A stretch of DNA of 64,000 bases, taken from NCBI GenBank assembly GCA_043743335.1, contig JAYTWR010000004.1, forward strand, positions 12,924-76,923, read 5' to 3'. Under the pieces are notes generated by a model, which was not told the origin of the DNA, ran no database searches, and saw only the letters and a list, made by a program, of their open reading frames with translations. The position numbers were made by a program, and so were the translations under genes. Each line of letters starts with the position of its first letter. The stretch's first letter is position 1. Of this stretch, positions 52,485 through 60,437 are shown piece after piece. The stretch comes from UBA5216 sp043743335 (GTDB lineage Bacteria > Pseudomonadota > Gammaproteobacteria > Burkholderiales > SG8-41).

Positions 52485-53375
52485 TTATTTCTCGTCGGCG
52501 ATTTCTGGCAATTTGCGTAAATAGGCAATCAGGGTGGCCAAGTCGCCGGCGGTGAGGTGAGCGGTGGTGTTGCGTATGACTTCGCCCATGGCTTCTGCGG
52601 GCACGTCGCCGTCGGGCGTGGTGCCGCTGTAGAGAAAATCGGTCAGGTCTTTGTCGCCCCACTTTTTGAGTTTGACCGGCGTCAGGTTGGGGATGTCTTT
52701 ACCTTCCGGGCCTTTGCCGCCGGCGAGAAAGCGGTCTTTGCGCGGGCCGCCGAGTTTGTTGCGCGGGGTGTGGCATTCGCCGCAGTGGCCGAGTGCGGTG
52801 GCGAGGTAAGCGCCGCGGTTTTGTTCCGCCGACAGTGCAGGATTGGGCGTGAACGCGCCGGGGGTGAAGTAGAGCATTTTCCAGAACGTCACGGCGAAAC
52901 GCAGGTTATACGGAAACTGTAATTCGTGCGGACGGCTGGGCTGTGTGTTGGCGGGCAGTGTGCGCAGATAGGCCCACAGGTCACGCATGTCAGTGTCGGC
53001 CATGCCGGTGAACGAGGGGTAGGGAAACGCCGGAAAGTAATTCGCGCCATCCGGACGCTTGCCGTGGCGCAGCGCTTGGACGAAATCAGCTTCGCTCCAT
53101 TTGCCGATACCAGCCTCGGGATGCGGTGTGATGTTGGGGCCGAAAAAGGTGCCGAAAGGCGTTTTGAGCGCCCGTCCGCCAGCATAGGAAACCGCGCCCT
53201 TTTTTTCCTCGGTGTGGCATCCCAAACAGCCGCCGGCTTTGGAGAGATACTCGCCGCGTTTGGCGTCCCCTTGACTGCTTTGTGCTTGTGCTTGTGCTGC
53301 CGCGCTGCCGATAAGGCACAAGGCGAGTGCCAAGCGTTTTACGCAATAGCGTATATATCGTGTGGTTGCAGTCAT
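52485..53375 (-). CDS. exported di-heme cytochrome c
   Basis: The protein has 296 residues from ATG 53375; an earlier in-frame ATG would lie in the upstream terminator. The signal peptide ends near AQAQAQS. Two heme motifs, CLGCH and CGECH, each begin a class I cytochrome domain with distal Met candidates in the MADTDM and AEAMG segments. It resembles the cytochrome subunits of periplasmic dehydrogenases. It is transcribed in the same direction as the cytochrome c' gene but separated from it by a terminator. Confidence 0.9.
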   Translation of the reverse strand: MTATTRYIRYCVKRLALALCLIGSAAAQAQAQSSQGDAKRGEYLSKAGGCLGCHTEEKKGAVSYAGGRALKTPFGTFFGPNITPHPEAGIGKWSEADFVQALRHGKRPDGANYFPAFPYPSFTGMADTDMRDLWAYLRTLPANTQPSRPHELQFPYNLRFAVTFWKMLYFTPGAFTPNPALSAEQNRGAYLATALGHCGECHTPRNKLGGPRKDRFLAGGKGPEGKDIPNLTPVKLKKWGDKDLTDFLYSGTTPDGDVPAEAMGEVIRNTTAHLTAGDLATLIAYLRKLPEIADEK

Positions 53376-53396
53376 CTTCAGGCTCCTCTCAAAACG

Positions 53397-53424
53397 CAAA
53401 AACCCCGCCGTGGCGGGGTTTTTT
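53397..53424 (-). terminator. rho-independent hairpin between two cytochrome genes
   Basis: AAAAACCCCGCC / GGCGGGGTTTTTTT. On the minus strand it ends the cytochrome c' transcript with an A-to-T tract on the proper side, and may allow partial read-through to the di-heme gene. Confidence 0.8.
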
Positions 53425-53439
53425 TATGACCGTACTGGC

Positions 53440-53898
53440 TTACTGCTTGGCGCGGAAGTTGTCGTGGCAACCGCCGCACGATTTGTTCACGTCGCCGATG
53501 GCCGCTTTTACAGCAGCTTCGTCGCCGCCTTTGGACACTTTGACCAGCGCAGCAACGGCCGTTTGCGAAGCGGTAATGGCTTCCTTAAACTTGGCGTTGT
53601 CGGTGTAGACCGCAGGCAGTGCGCGCGTTTTTTCGTCTTTGGTGTTTTCGTTAAAGCCGTCCCACGGCATTTTGTTCAGCGCCTCGAGGAAGGCCGCATT
53701 GCGCACGACTACTTCGGCGTTATACGGCACTTTGCCAGAGGCCATGCCGGCGAGCGGGCCGAAATATTTCCCCTGCAGCGTCATGGCTGACACGCGTTGC
53801 TTGACCAGCACGTCTGGCTTGGCTTGCGCAAAAACGGCCGCGCCATAGCCCGATCCGATTACCAGTGCAATGCCACCCAAGAGCAGTTTCGATTTCAT
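53440..53898 (-). CDS. cytochrome c' (class II)
   Basis: This 152-residue protein has a signal peptide ending near AAVFAQA, a four-helix bundle and a single C-terminal heme site CGGCHDNFR, the hallmark of class II cytochromes c. The function is usually nitric-oxide binding or electron transfer in the periplasm. The start follows AGGAG, itself preceded by an AT-rich motif. Confidence 0.93.
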   Translation of the reverse strand: MKSKLLLGGIALVIGSGYGAAVFAQAKPDVLVKQRVSAMTLQGKYFGPLAGMASGKVPYNAEVVVRNAAFLEALNKMPWDGFNENTKDEKTRALPAVYTDNAKFKEAITASQTAVAALVKVSKGGDEAAVKAAIGDVNKSCGGCHDNFRAKQ

Positions 53899-53908
53899 GA
53901 GGTTCTCC

Positions 53909-53921
53909 TAACTAATTGATT
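53909..53921 (-). repeat. dispersed AT-rich motif copy upstream of cytochrome c' (exact core)
   Basis: The minus strand reads TTAATAA, then AATCAATTAGTTA, then the AGGAG ribosome site of the gene. Confidence 0.75.
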
Positions 53922-54125
53922 TTATTAAAAAATTTAATTTCGGTGCTACGGCCTGCTTTGACGGTACTATTGCACCAGACGCCTTCGATACACAACGTGT
54001 AAACAACGCATAAACAACCACTGATCTGCATTTATTCCCGGTGCTTATTGGTTTATTTCATGAGTCTAGTGGAGGTGGCACGCAGCGTCAACGTACTCGG
54101 GCGCTGATGTCGACTGCGGCAGCAG

Positions 54126-54548
54126 TTAATGATCGCTGTCCCGAACGCTGCGTAAACGCTTGACCGCGCCGCGCTGTTTTTTGCCTTCGAGCCGGCGCTC
54201 TTTAGCGGCGCGTGACGGGCGGGTGGCTTTGCGTGGCTTGGGCTTGTGGCTGGCCTCGCGCACCAGTTCCACCAGGCGTTCGACGGCATCGGCGCGGTTG
54301 CGGCTTTGTAGACGGAAGCGTTGGGCGCTGATTGTGATCACGCCGTCGCCGCTGGCGCGCGTGCCGGCCAACACGAGCAGGCGTGCGCGTACGTCGTCAG
54401 GCAATGAGGGCGAATGCGCGGCGTCGAACTTGAGTTGCACTGCCGTGGAAACCTTGTTCACATTTTGCCCGCCAGGGCCGGACGCGCGCACGAAGCTTTC
54501 TTCCAGCTCCGTTTCCTGCAAAGCGATGGTGCGAGTTACGCGAATCAT
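54126..54548 (-). CDS. arfB: alternative ribosome-rescue factor ArfB (YaeJ-type peptidyl-tRNA hydrolase)
   Basis: This 140-residue protein has the GGQ hydrolysis loop (RASGPGGQNVNKVSTAVQLK) and a basic, disordered tail (KPKPRKATRPSRAAKERRLE) that inserts into the mRNA channel. It frees stalled ribosomes. It is divergent from dsbB with 31 bp between starts. Confidence 0.93.
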   Translation of the reverse strand: MIRVTRTIALQETELEESFVRASGPGGQNVNKVSTAVQLKFDAAHSPSLPDDVRARLLVLAGTRASGDGVITISAQRFRLQSRNRADAVERLVELVREASHKPKPRKATRPSRAAKERRLEGKKQRGAVKRLRSVRDSDH

Positions 54549-54557
54549 GATGCGGCT

Positions 54558-54572
54558 AGTTTACGGTAAACT
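54558..54572. promoter_or_regulatory. perfect palindrome in the arfB-dsbB divergent spacer
   Basis: AGTTTAC-G-GTAAACT is symmetric over 15 bp and occupies half of the spacer between two start codons. It may be an operator or overlapping -10 elements. Confidence 0.4.
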
Positions 54573-54579
54573 GATCGCT

Positions 54580-55116
54580 ATGACACTCACGCCTAGAATG
54601 GGTTTCGCCGCCGGCTTTGCCCTTTGCGCCGGATTGCTGGGCTTTGCCTACTACCTGCAATACGTTGAGGATCAAAACCCTTGTCCGCTGTGTATGGTGC
54701 AGCGTGTCGCATTTTTTGCGGTGGCTGCGGTGTTTTTGCTCGGCGCGCTGCATGGGCCGAAGCGGCGCGGTGTGTTGGTTTACGGCTTGCTGGCGTTCTT
54801 GGCGGCAGCGCTCGGTGCCGCCGTGGCGGCGCGCCACGTGTGGCTGCAGAGTCTGCCCGCGCATCTGGTACCATCGTGCGGGCCGGGGCTGGAATATATG
54901 CTGAAAAAATTTCCGCTGGCCGATGTGGTGACCAAGGTGCTGATGGGCTCAGGCGAATGCGCCGAAGCCGGATGGAAATTGTTGGGGCTGACCATTGCCG
55001 GATGGTCGTTGTTTTGGCTGGTGGCGCTGGGGTTGTTTGCGTTGTTCTTGGCGTTGCGCCCATCACGCCTATCACGCCCATCACGCCAATTACGCCAATT
55101 ACGCCATTCACACTAA
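54580..55116 (+). CDS. dsbB: disulfide bond formation protein DsbB
   Basis: This 178-residue protein has four membrane helices. The first periplasmic cysteine pair is in QNPCPLCMVQR. The second pair spans PSCGPGLEYML and SGECAEAG. It reoxidises DsbA and passes electrons to quinone. The last 19 residues (RPSRLSRPSRQLRQLRHSH) come from a 9-bp tandem repeat and are atypical. The stop overlaps the convergent YdcH-like gene by four bases. Confidence 0.93.
   Translation: MTLTPRMGFAAGFALCAGLLGFAYYLQYVEDQNPCPLCMVQRVAFFAVAAVFLLGALHGPKRRGVLVYGLLAFLAAALGAAVAARHVWLQSLPAHLVPSCGPGLEYMLKKFPLADVVTKVLMGSGECAEAGWKLLGLTIAGWSLFWLVALGLFALFLALRPSRLSRPSRQLRQLRHSH
55062..55106 (+). repeat. 9-bp tandem repeat at the 3' end of dsbB
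   Basis: Five units of the form ATCACGCCN/ATTACGCCA. They encode the basic Ser/Gln/Leu-Arg tail of DsbB. Confidence 0.85.
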
Positions 55117-55334
55117 GCGGGAATGTCCGGTGTCAGTTGCCGTTCCAGCAGGGCAATCTGGTCTTTGACGAACAGCTTGCGTTTTTTCAGGCGCTGCACC
55201 TGTAGTTGATCGTGTGGCGTGGTTGCGGTGAGGCGGGCGATAATATCGTCGAGGTCGCGGTGTTCGAGTGTGAGTTGCTCGATGCGCAGTTGGAGCGCTT
55301 CGCCGTCGATGTCGGAGCCGTTGTTCGGGGGCAT
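55113..55334 (-). CDS. YdcH/DUF465-family small coiled-coil protein
   Basis: This 73-residue protein contains LRIEQLTLEHRDLDDIIARL and VQRLKKRKLFVKDQIALLER, the typical two-helix pattern of DUF465. It is a small cytoplasmic protein of unknown role. Confidence 0.85.
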   Translation of the reverse strand: MPPNNGSDIDGEALQLRIEQLTLEHRDLDDIIARLTATTPHDQLQVQRLKKRKLFVKDQIALLERQLTPDIPA

Positions 55335-55474
55335 GAGAATTAAGTCGCGCTTGCGGCTGGGCAGGGCCCACAGTATACGGTGCCGCGGCGTAAAACACGA
55401 GCCGAAGCGCCCGTGGTTGCAGCAGAGATGTATCGTAACGATAGGATGTTTAATAATAATTTTCGAGGTGTCGC

Positions 55475-55939
55475 ATGGGGATACAAATCACGGTCAACGG
55501 TCGCGCCATGAGCGTGACCGCAGAGGACGAAACGCCACTGATGTATGTGCTGCGCAATGACGCGGGCTGCAAAGGCGTGCGCTACGGTTGCGGTTTGGGC
55601 CAGTGTGGCGCGTGCACGGTCATCATCGACGGCAAGCCGGTGCAGTCGTGTGATGTGCCGGTGTCGGCGGTGGCGGGCAAAGCGATTACCACCATTGAAG
55701 GCATCGGCTCGGATGCGCATCCGCATCCGTTGCAGCGTGCGTTTGTCGAAGAGCAGGCGGCGCAATGCGGCTACTGTGCCACCGGCATCATCATGTCGGC
55801 GAAGGCGCTGCTCGATGTGAACGCGTCGCCCAGCGATGCCGAGTTGAAAGAAGCGCTGTCGAAAAACCTGTGCCGTTGTGGGACGCACCAACGTATTTTG
55901 CGTGCGGTGAAGCGCGCCGCAGTCGAGATGAGGAAATAA
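55475..55939 (+). CDS. 2Fe-2S subunit of a molybdenum hydroxylase
   Basis: This 154-residue protein has the plant-type cluster motif (CKGVRYGCGLGQCGACTVII) and the C-terminal cluster motif (QCGYCATGIIMSAKALL, then NLCRCGTHQRI), eight cysteines for two [2Fe-2S] clusters. It matches the small subunits of isoquinoline 1-oxidoreductase or nicotinate dehydrogenase. It is 2 bp before the catalytic subunit. Confidence 0.94.
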   Translation: MGIQITVNGRAMSVTAEDETPLMYVLRNDAGCKGVRYGCGLGQCGACTVIIDGKPVQSCDVPVSAVAGKAITTIEGIGSDAHPHPLQRAFVEEQAAQCGYCATGIIMSAKALLDVNASPSDAELKEALSKNLCRCGTHQRILRAVKRAAVEMRK

Positions 55940-55941
55940 TC

Positions 55942-58077
55942 ATGGCCGAAACCAACGTAAAACGCGCGCTGCCGGGCAGCCTAGACACCAACCGCAATCT
56001 GAGCCAGTGGCTGGATATCAACAGCGACGGCACCATCAATATGCGTCCGGGCAAGATCGAAATCGGGCAGGGCATATTGACCGCGTTGCGCCAGATAGTC
56101 GCCGAAGAGCTGGATGTGAATCTCGCGCGGGTCAACATTATTACCGCTGTTACCGCGCTCAGCCCAAATGAAGGTGTGACCTCCGGTAGTCGCTCGATTG
56201 AAGAATCGGGCACGGCGTTTCGTTACGCTGCCGCCGAAGCGCGTGAATTGCTGTTGGCGCGTGCGGGGGTGAAGCTGGGTGTGTCGATTGAGCAACTGAG
56301 TGTGAACGACGGTGTGGTGACGTCGCGCAGCGGCGGTAGCGTGACGTATTGGGACATCACCGATGGTGATTTGCTCAAGCGCGAGGCCACGGGTGAAGCC
56401 AAGCCCAAGTCGCACACGCTGCACAAAATCGTCGGCACCGCTGCGCCGCGCGTGGACATTCCGCGCAAAGTGACGGGGGCGCCGGTGTACGTGCACGACA
56501 TGGATGTGCCGGGCTTGGTGCATGCGCGCGTATCGCGTCCGCCGAGTTACAAGGCGGAGCTGGTCAGCGTTGATCTCGACGACGTGCGCAAGATGCCGGG
56601 CGTCATTGCCGTGGTGCGCGATGGGCGCTTTTTGGGTGTGGTGGCCGAGCGCGAAGAGCAGGCCATCCGCGCGCAGCGGCGCTTGAGCCGCAATGCAAAG
56701 TGGCGCGAAGCGGCGACGTTGCCGGAATATGATCCGCGCTATTTGTTGAAGCTCGCTGCCAAGACGGACGTGATTAGTGAGAAACAAGGCGCGCCGGCTG
56801 CTGGCAAGACTTTTAGCGGTGAATACACGCGGCAATTTCTGGCGCATGCGTCGCTCGCGCCCTCGTGCGCGGTGGCGAAGTTCGACAACGGTAAATTTAC
56901 AGTGTGGACGCACAGTCAAGGCATCTACCCGCTGCGCGCCGAAATGGCACCAGCGCTGGGCGTGCCGCAGGAGGATATTGTGATTCACCACGTCGAAGGC
57001 GCGGGCTGTTATGGGCATAACGCCGCCGACGACGTGGCGCTGGAAGCTGCGCTGATTGCGCGTGGCGCGCCGGGTAAAACCGTGCGCTTGCAATGGATGC
57101 GCGAAGAAGAATTCGCGTGGGAGCCGTACAGCTCGGCGATGGTGGTGAAAACTCGCGCCACGCTGTCCGACGCCGGGCAAATCACCGATTGGCAAATGGA
57201 TGTGTGGAGCCACGGCCACAGCTCGCGGCCGGGCCGCGGACCGGGCAGCAACCTGCTGGCGTCTTGGTATCTGGAAAAACCGCTGACGCGCGCGCAGACG
57301 GCGAACCCGCCGTTGCCGGGCGGTGGCAGCCATCGTAATGCGATTCCGATTTATGATTTTCCGAATGAAAAAGTGTCGAACCATTTGGTACCCGATCCGC
57401 CGTTGCGTGCGTCGGCGCTGCGTGGGCTGGGCAGTCAGACCAATGTGTTTGCGATTGAATCGTTCATGGACGAGCTGGCGCTGGCCGCCGGGGCGGATGC
57501 GGTGGCATTTCGGCTGCGCCACCTGAAAGACCCGCGCGGTCGTGCGGTGATCGAAAAAGTGGCGGCGATGGCCCAGTGGCAGCCCAGTACTAATGCCAAC
57601 GCCAAGGGCGATGGTGTGCACGGGCGCGGCATCGGCTTTGCGCGCTACAAAAATGGCGCGGGCTATATGGCGATGATTGTGGATATTGTGCTCGCCGAGA
57701 CGATTCGCGTGACGCACGTTTGGGGCGCGGTGGATGTGGGCCAAGTGATTAACAGCGACGGGCTGACGAATCAAATCGAGGGCGGCATTATTCAGGCGGT
57801 GAGTTTTGCGCTGAAAGAAGAAGTGAAATACGACCGCGAGCGCGTGACCCTGCAAAGCTGGGACGACTATCCGATCCTGTCGTTCACTGAAGTGCCGACC
57901 GTGGAAGTGGCGCTGATCAATCGGCCCGAGCTGCCGCCGCTGGGTGCCGGTGAGGGCACGCAGGGGCCGATTTCAGCGGCCATCGGTAACGCGGTGTTTA
58001 ACGCGGCGGGGGTGCGGCTGCACGATATACCGTTTACCCGCGAGCGCTTGATTGCCGCTGCTGCTGCGAGTGCATAG
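55942..58077 (+). CDS. molybdopterin-binding catalytic subunit (IorB/NicB-like hydroxylase)
   Basis: The protein has 711 residues from ATG 55942. It starts with the molybdopterin domain (SLDTNRNLSQWLDINSDGTI, GKIEIGQGILTALRQI), then the hammerhead-type region (GTAAPRVDIPRKVTGAPVYV) and C-terminal segments including PPLGAGEGTQGPISAAIGNA with the likely catalytic Glu. It hydroxylates an N-heteroaromatic or aldehyde. Unlike NicB it has no cytochrome c extension, so electrons must leave by another carrier. Confidence 0.92.
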   Translation: MAETNVKRALPGSLDTNRNLSQWLDINSDGTINMRPGKIEIGQGILTALRQIVAEELDVNLARVNIITAVTALSPNEGVTSGSRSIEESGTAFRYAAAEARELLLARAGVKLGVSIEQLSVNDGVVTSRSGGSVTYWDITDGDLLKREATGEAKPKSHTLHKIVGTAAPRVDIPRKVTGAPVYVHDMDVPGLVHARVSRPPSYKAELVSVDLDDVRKMPGVIAVVRDGRFLGVVAEREEQAIRAQRRLSRNAKWREAATLPEYDPRYLLKLAAKTDVISEKQGAPAAGKTFSGEYTRQFLAHASLAPSCAVAKFDNGKFTVWTHSQGIYPLRAEMAPALGVPQEDIVIHHVEGAGCYGHNAADDVALEAALIARGAPGKTVRLQWMREEEFAWEPYSSAMVVKTRATLSDAGQITDWQMDVWSHGHSSRPGRGPGSNLLASWYLEKPLTRAQTANPPLPGGGSHRNAIPIYDFPNEKVSNHLVPDPPLRASALRGLGSQTNVFAIESFMDELALAAGADAVAFRLRHLKDPRGRAVIEKVAAMAQWQPSTNANAKGDGVHGRGIGFARYKNGAGYMAMIVDIVLAETIRVTHVWGAVDVGQVINSDGLTNQIEGGIIQAVSFALKEEVKYDRERVTLQSWDDYPILSFTEVPTVEVALINRPELPPLGAGEGTQGPISAAIGNAVFNAAGVRLHDIPFTRERLIAAAAASA

Positions 58078-58091
58078 CAGCGGCGCGCGCG

Positions 58092-58301
58092 TCAGATTTG
58101 CGTGGCCAGCCCGTAGGCGCGGTCGATGAAGGCTTTGGCGTTGAAATCATCAAAGTCGTCCGGTAGTTCAGGGCTGGGTTCCCACTGCGCAGTGAATTTC
58201 GGTCGGCGCACGGTGTTGCCGCAAATCTGCGCGTAGTGGGCTTCGTTGATTAAGTCGTCGTAAGACAGCGAAGTGCGGTAGTGGTCCATTCGGATAATCA
58301 T
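58092..58301 (-). CDS. small acidic protein of unknown function
   Basis: The protein has 69 residues from ATG 58301 (MIIRMDHYRTSLSYDDLINE); an earlier ATG at 58334 adds eleven unlikely residues. It is rich in D, E and aromatic residues, with no motif recognised and no clear ribosome site. It is convergent with the molybdenum hydroxylase operon, 14 bp apart, and divergent from an MFS gene. Confidence 0.5.
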   Translation of the reverse strand: MIIRMDHYRTSLSYDDLINEAHYAQICGNTVRRPKFTAQWEPSPELPDDFDDFNAKAFIDRAYGLATQI

Positions 58302-58392
58302 GGTAGTGTTTGGGTTGTGGGTAACGGGTGACACTCCATGCAGGACGCGTGCCAGTTCGGAATTGGCCCGTGTGGTATTACCGGTTATTCCA

Positions 58393-58405
58393 TAAGTAAT
58401 TGTTT
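58393..58405 (-). repeat. dispersed AT-rich motif copy (one mismatch)
   Basis: Minus-strand core AAACAATTACTTA within an AT-rich run that leads into the Fur-like palindrome. Confidence 0.5.
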
Positions 58406-58429
58406 TTAAATGATTTTATTTATTTCTAG

Positions 58430-58442
58430 AATGATAATCATT
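58430..58442. promoter_or_regulatory. Fur-box-like palindrome upstream of the MFS gene
   Basis: AATGATAATCATT is a perfect palindrome and the centre of the 19-bp Fur consensus. It lies 70 bp before the MFS start. Confidence 0.7.
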
Positions 58443-58511
58443 GGCCGTGTCCTAGAGCGGTTTTTGGCCTCGCGCTTGGTATAGCCCACTCAATCCGGTA
58501 ATAGTTCACAC

Positions 58512-59732
58512 ATGATCGCTTCCAATGATTCCGTGAGCGCGTCGGTACCCGCCGGCGTGGGCCTTTACATGGCGGTGGTGCAGTTCTTTTTTGTCACTAC
58601 CTGGACAATTTACGTCATATTCCTGCCCAAGCTTTTGGCCGCCGCAGGGCTGCCGTCGAGCTGGACGCCGTTTATCTTGATCTTCGATCAACTGGTGTTC
58701 ATGGGCATGGACATCTACGTCGGCGTCGCGGCTGATCGCGCGCAAAAAATGTTGGGCAAAGTGGGGCCGCTCGCCGTCAGCTTGACGGTGGTGTCGTGTG
58801 TGGCCTTCATGCTGCTGCCGTTTGCGACCGGGTTGGGCGCTGCAGCCCCGGCGGTGTTTCTGGTTTTAACCCTAGTTTGGACCACGACCTCATCGGCCTT
58901 GCGCGCGCCGCCATGGGTGCTGCTGTCCAAATACGCTGCGCAATCCAGCGTGCCGCGTCTCAATACCCTGATGTTGTGCGGGCTGGCTTTGGGCAGCGCT
59001 GTCGCACCGTATCTGGGGGTCGCCCTTAAGAATATGGATCCGCGCCTGCCGTTTTTCCTGTCCAGTGTGGCCTTGCTGGTGGCGACTGCCGGTATTGTTT
59101 ATGTGGAGCGGCGGCTGCAACTCAGCCCCCTCGCGCCGCCATCGCCCACGCCCGAGCCTGCAGATCTCGCCGGGCGCTCGTGGCCCTTTTTGGTGGGCGT
59201 GTTGTTGCTGGCGCTGGGTTTTCAGATTCACTATTCCATCAACACCGCCGCGCAGTTTTTGAAGTTCGCCAAGCCCGAAAATCTAGAGTGGCTGATGCCG
59301 GTTTTCTGGATCGGTTTTGGCGTGGCCATGATGCCCGGTAGCGCCCTGACCAAGGCGTTTGGCACCTATCGGGTCATGGCCGTGTCGGCGGTGCTGGGCG
59401 CAGTGGGTGCCTATGCGTCAGCGCGCGCCGGATCGCTGGATATGTTAATCGCTGCGCAGGTGGTGACGGGGGGGGCGTGGGGCAGCATGTTGATGTGCGG
59501 GTTCTCGGCAGCGGTTGCCGCCGGTCGTACCGGGCGCGAAGGTCTGTCGCTGGGCATGTTGTTTGCCGTGCTGGCCGCAGCCACGCTAAGCCGCATTGTT
59601 ACGGTCGTCGCCGGTCTGCCCAAGCAGGCAGAATATGCCTTGTTGTTTACGTGGGCACCCGCGTTGTGCTGGTTCGCAGGGGCGGTGTTGGTGGGTATGC
59701 TCGCCGTGCGCGAGACAGCACAGCCAGCGTAG
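58512..59732 (+). CDS. MFS transporter, probably iron-regulated
   Basis: This 406-residue protein has about twelve helices, with VGLYMAVVQFFFVTTWTIYV in helix 1 and VAADRAQKMLGKVGPLAVSL as the loop 2-3 region. The family substrate is unclear. The Fur-like site upstream suggests a role under iron limitation, for instance siderophore movement, which is inference. Confidence 0.82.
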   Translation: MIASNDSVSASVPAGVGLYMAVVQFFFVTTWTIYVIFLPKLLAAAGLPSSWTPFILIFDQLVFMGMDIYVGVAADRAQKMLGKVGPLAVSLTVVSCVAFMLLPFATGLGAAAPAVFLVLTLVWTTTSSALRAPPWVLLSKYAAQSSVPRLNTLMLCGLALGSAVAPYLGVALKNMDPRLPFFLSSVALLVATAGIVYVERRLQLSPLAPPSPTPEPADLAGRSWPFLVGVLLLALGFQIHYSINTAAQFLKFAKPENLEWLMPVFWIGFGVAMMPGSALTKAFGTYRVMAVSAVLGAVGAYASARAGSLDMLIAAQVVTGGAWGSMLMCGFSAAVAAGRTGREGLSLGMLFAVLAAATLSRIVTVVAGLPKQAEYALLFTWAPALCWFAGAVLVGMLAVRETAQPA

Positions 59733-59810
59733 ACTTTGTAGCTACGCCGCTGGCGCGCAATTCAGGGCAGTGACGCTTCGTGTGCACCACCGCCTGAAAA
59801 ATATCAATAA

Positions 59811-59823
59811 AAACAATTAGTTA
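59811..59823 (+). repeat. dispersed AT-rich motif copy (one mismatch)
   Basis: AAACAATTAGTTA preceded by AAAAATATCAATAA, 7 bp from the stop of the HTH gene. Confidence 0.65.
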
Positions 59824-59830
59824 TATTTAT

Positions 59831-60115
59831 TTACGGCTTGCCGACTTGCGCCCGCAATTCGGCGTAGACCTCGGGCTTGGTCTCACGCAGCAATTGCGCG
59901 ACGCGCAAATCCACGCCGTTGGCCGAGGCCAGCGGCACGTGTTCGATAAACACCAAGCGCAGCAACTCACGCACAGGCCGTGACATATTGCGGCCACTTT
60001 CGTAGCGTGAACCCCCGCTTTGCGTAACGCCGATTTGTGACCAAAAATCCATTTGGTTCAGGTCAAGCTTTTTGCGGATGTCGCGGGGGTTTTTAATGCG
60101 GGAAAACGGTTTCAT
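59831..60115 (-). CDS. helix-turn-helix (XRE-like) protein
   Basis: This 94-residue protein has a helix-turn-helix region at about residues 12-52 (RDIRKKLDLNQMDFWSQIGV, then TQSGGSRYESGRNMSRPV). The C-terminal half predicts helices. It resembles small XRE-type regulators found in betaproteobacteria. It is divergent from lysC; the target is unknown. Confidence 0.8.
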   Translation of the reverse strand: MKPFSRIKNPRDIRKKLDLNQMDFWSQIGVTQSGGSRYESGRNMSRPVRELLRLVFIEHVPLASANGVDLRVAQLLRETKPEVYAELRAQVGKP

Positions 60116-60437
60116 GTAATTCTCCTTAGTGGTAGTAGTAGTGGCTGCCGCTGCTCTTATGACACATGGCTGTTACAGCCGTTCGGTGGTCAAGCAAGAT
60201 TATTTTGGCCGGCGCACTGCCGGTACTGCATCTGTAGAGTGGAATCTATCGATTTTTTCAATAAATTCAAATATAATCGCCCCCCTTTTTGATAAAAATC
60301 AAACGCTCGCATTTGTAGTAGTAATTGTAGCAATCAGCGTGTAGCAATCAGCGCAATTAAAACTGTGATTATTTTGATTCCGGCAAAACTGGCACCCATA
60401 ACACTGGCGTAGCCATCAGAGGTACTCAAACAGTAGC
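60116..60437. promoter_or_regulatory. divergent spacer before lysC with a candidate promoter
   Basis: This 322-bp spacer contains TATAAT at 60272-60277 with a weak TCGATT 17 bp upstream, giving a possible lysC promoter with a leader of about 150 nt. A direct repeat GTAGCAATCAGCG occurs twice near 60327-60353. No leader peptide or riboswitch was recognised. Confidence 0.4.
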
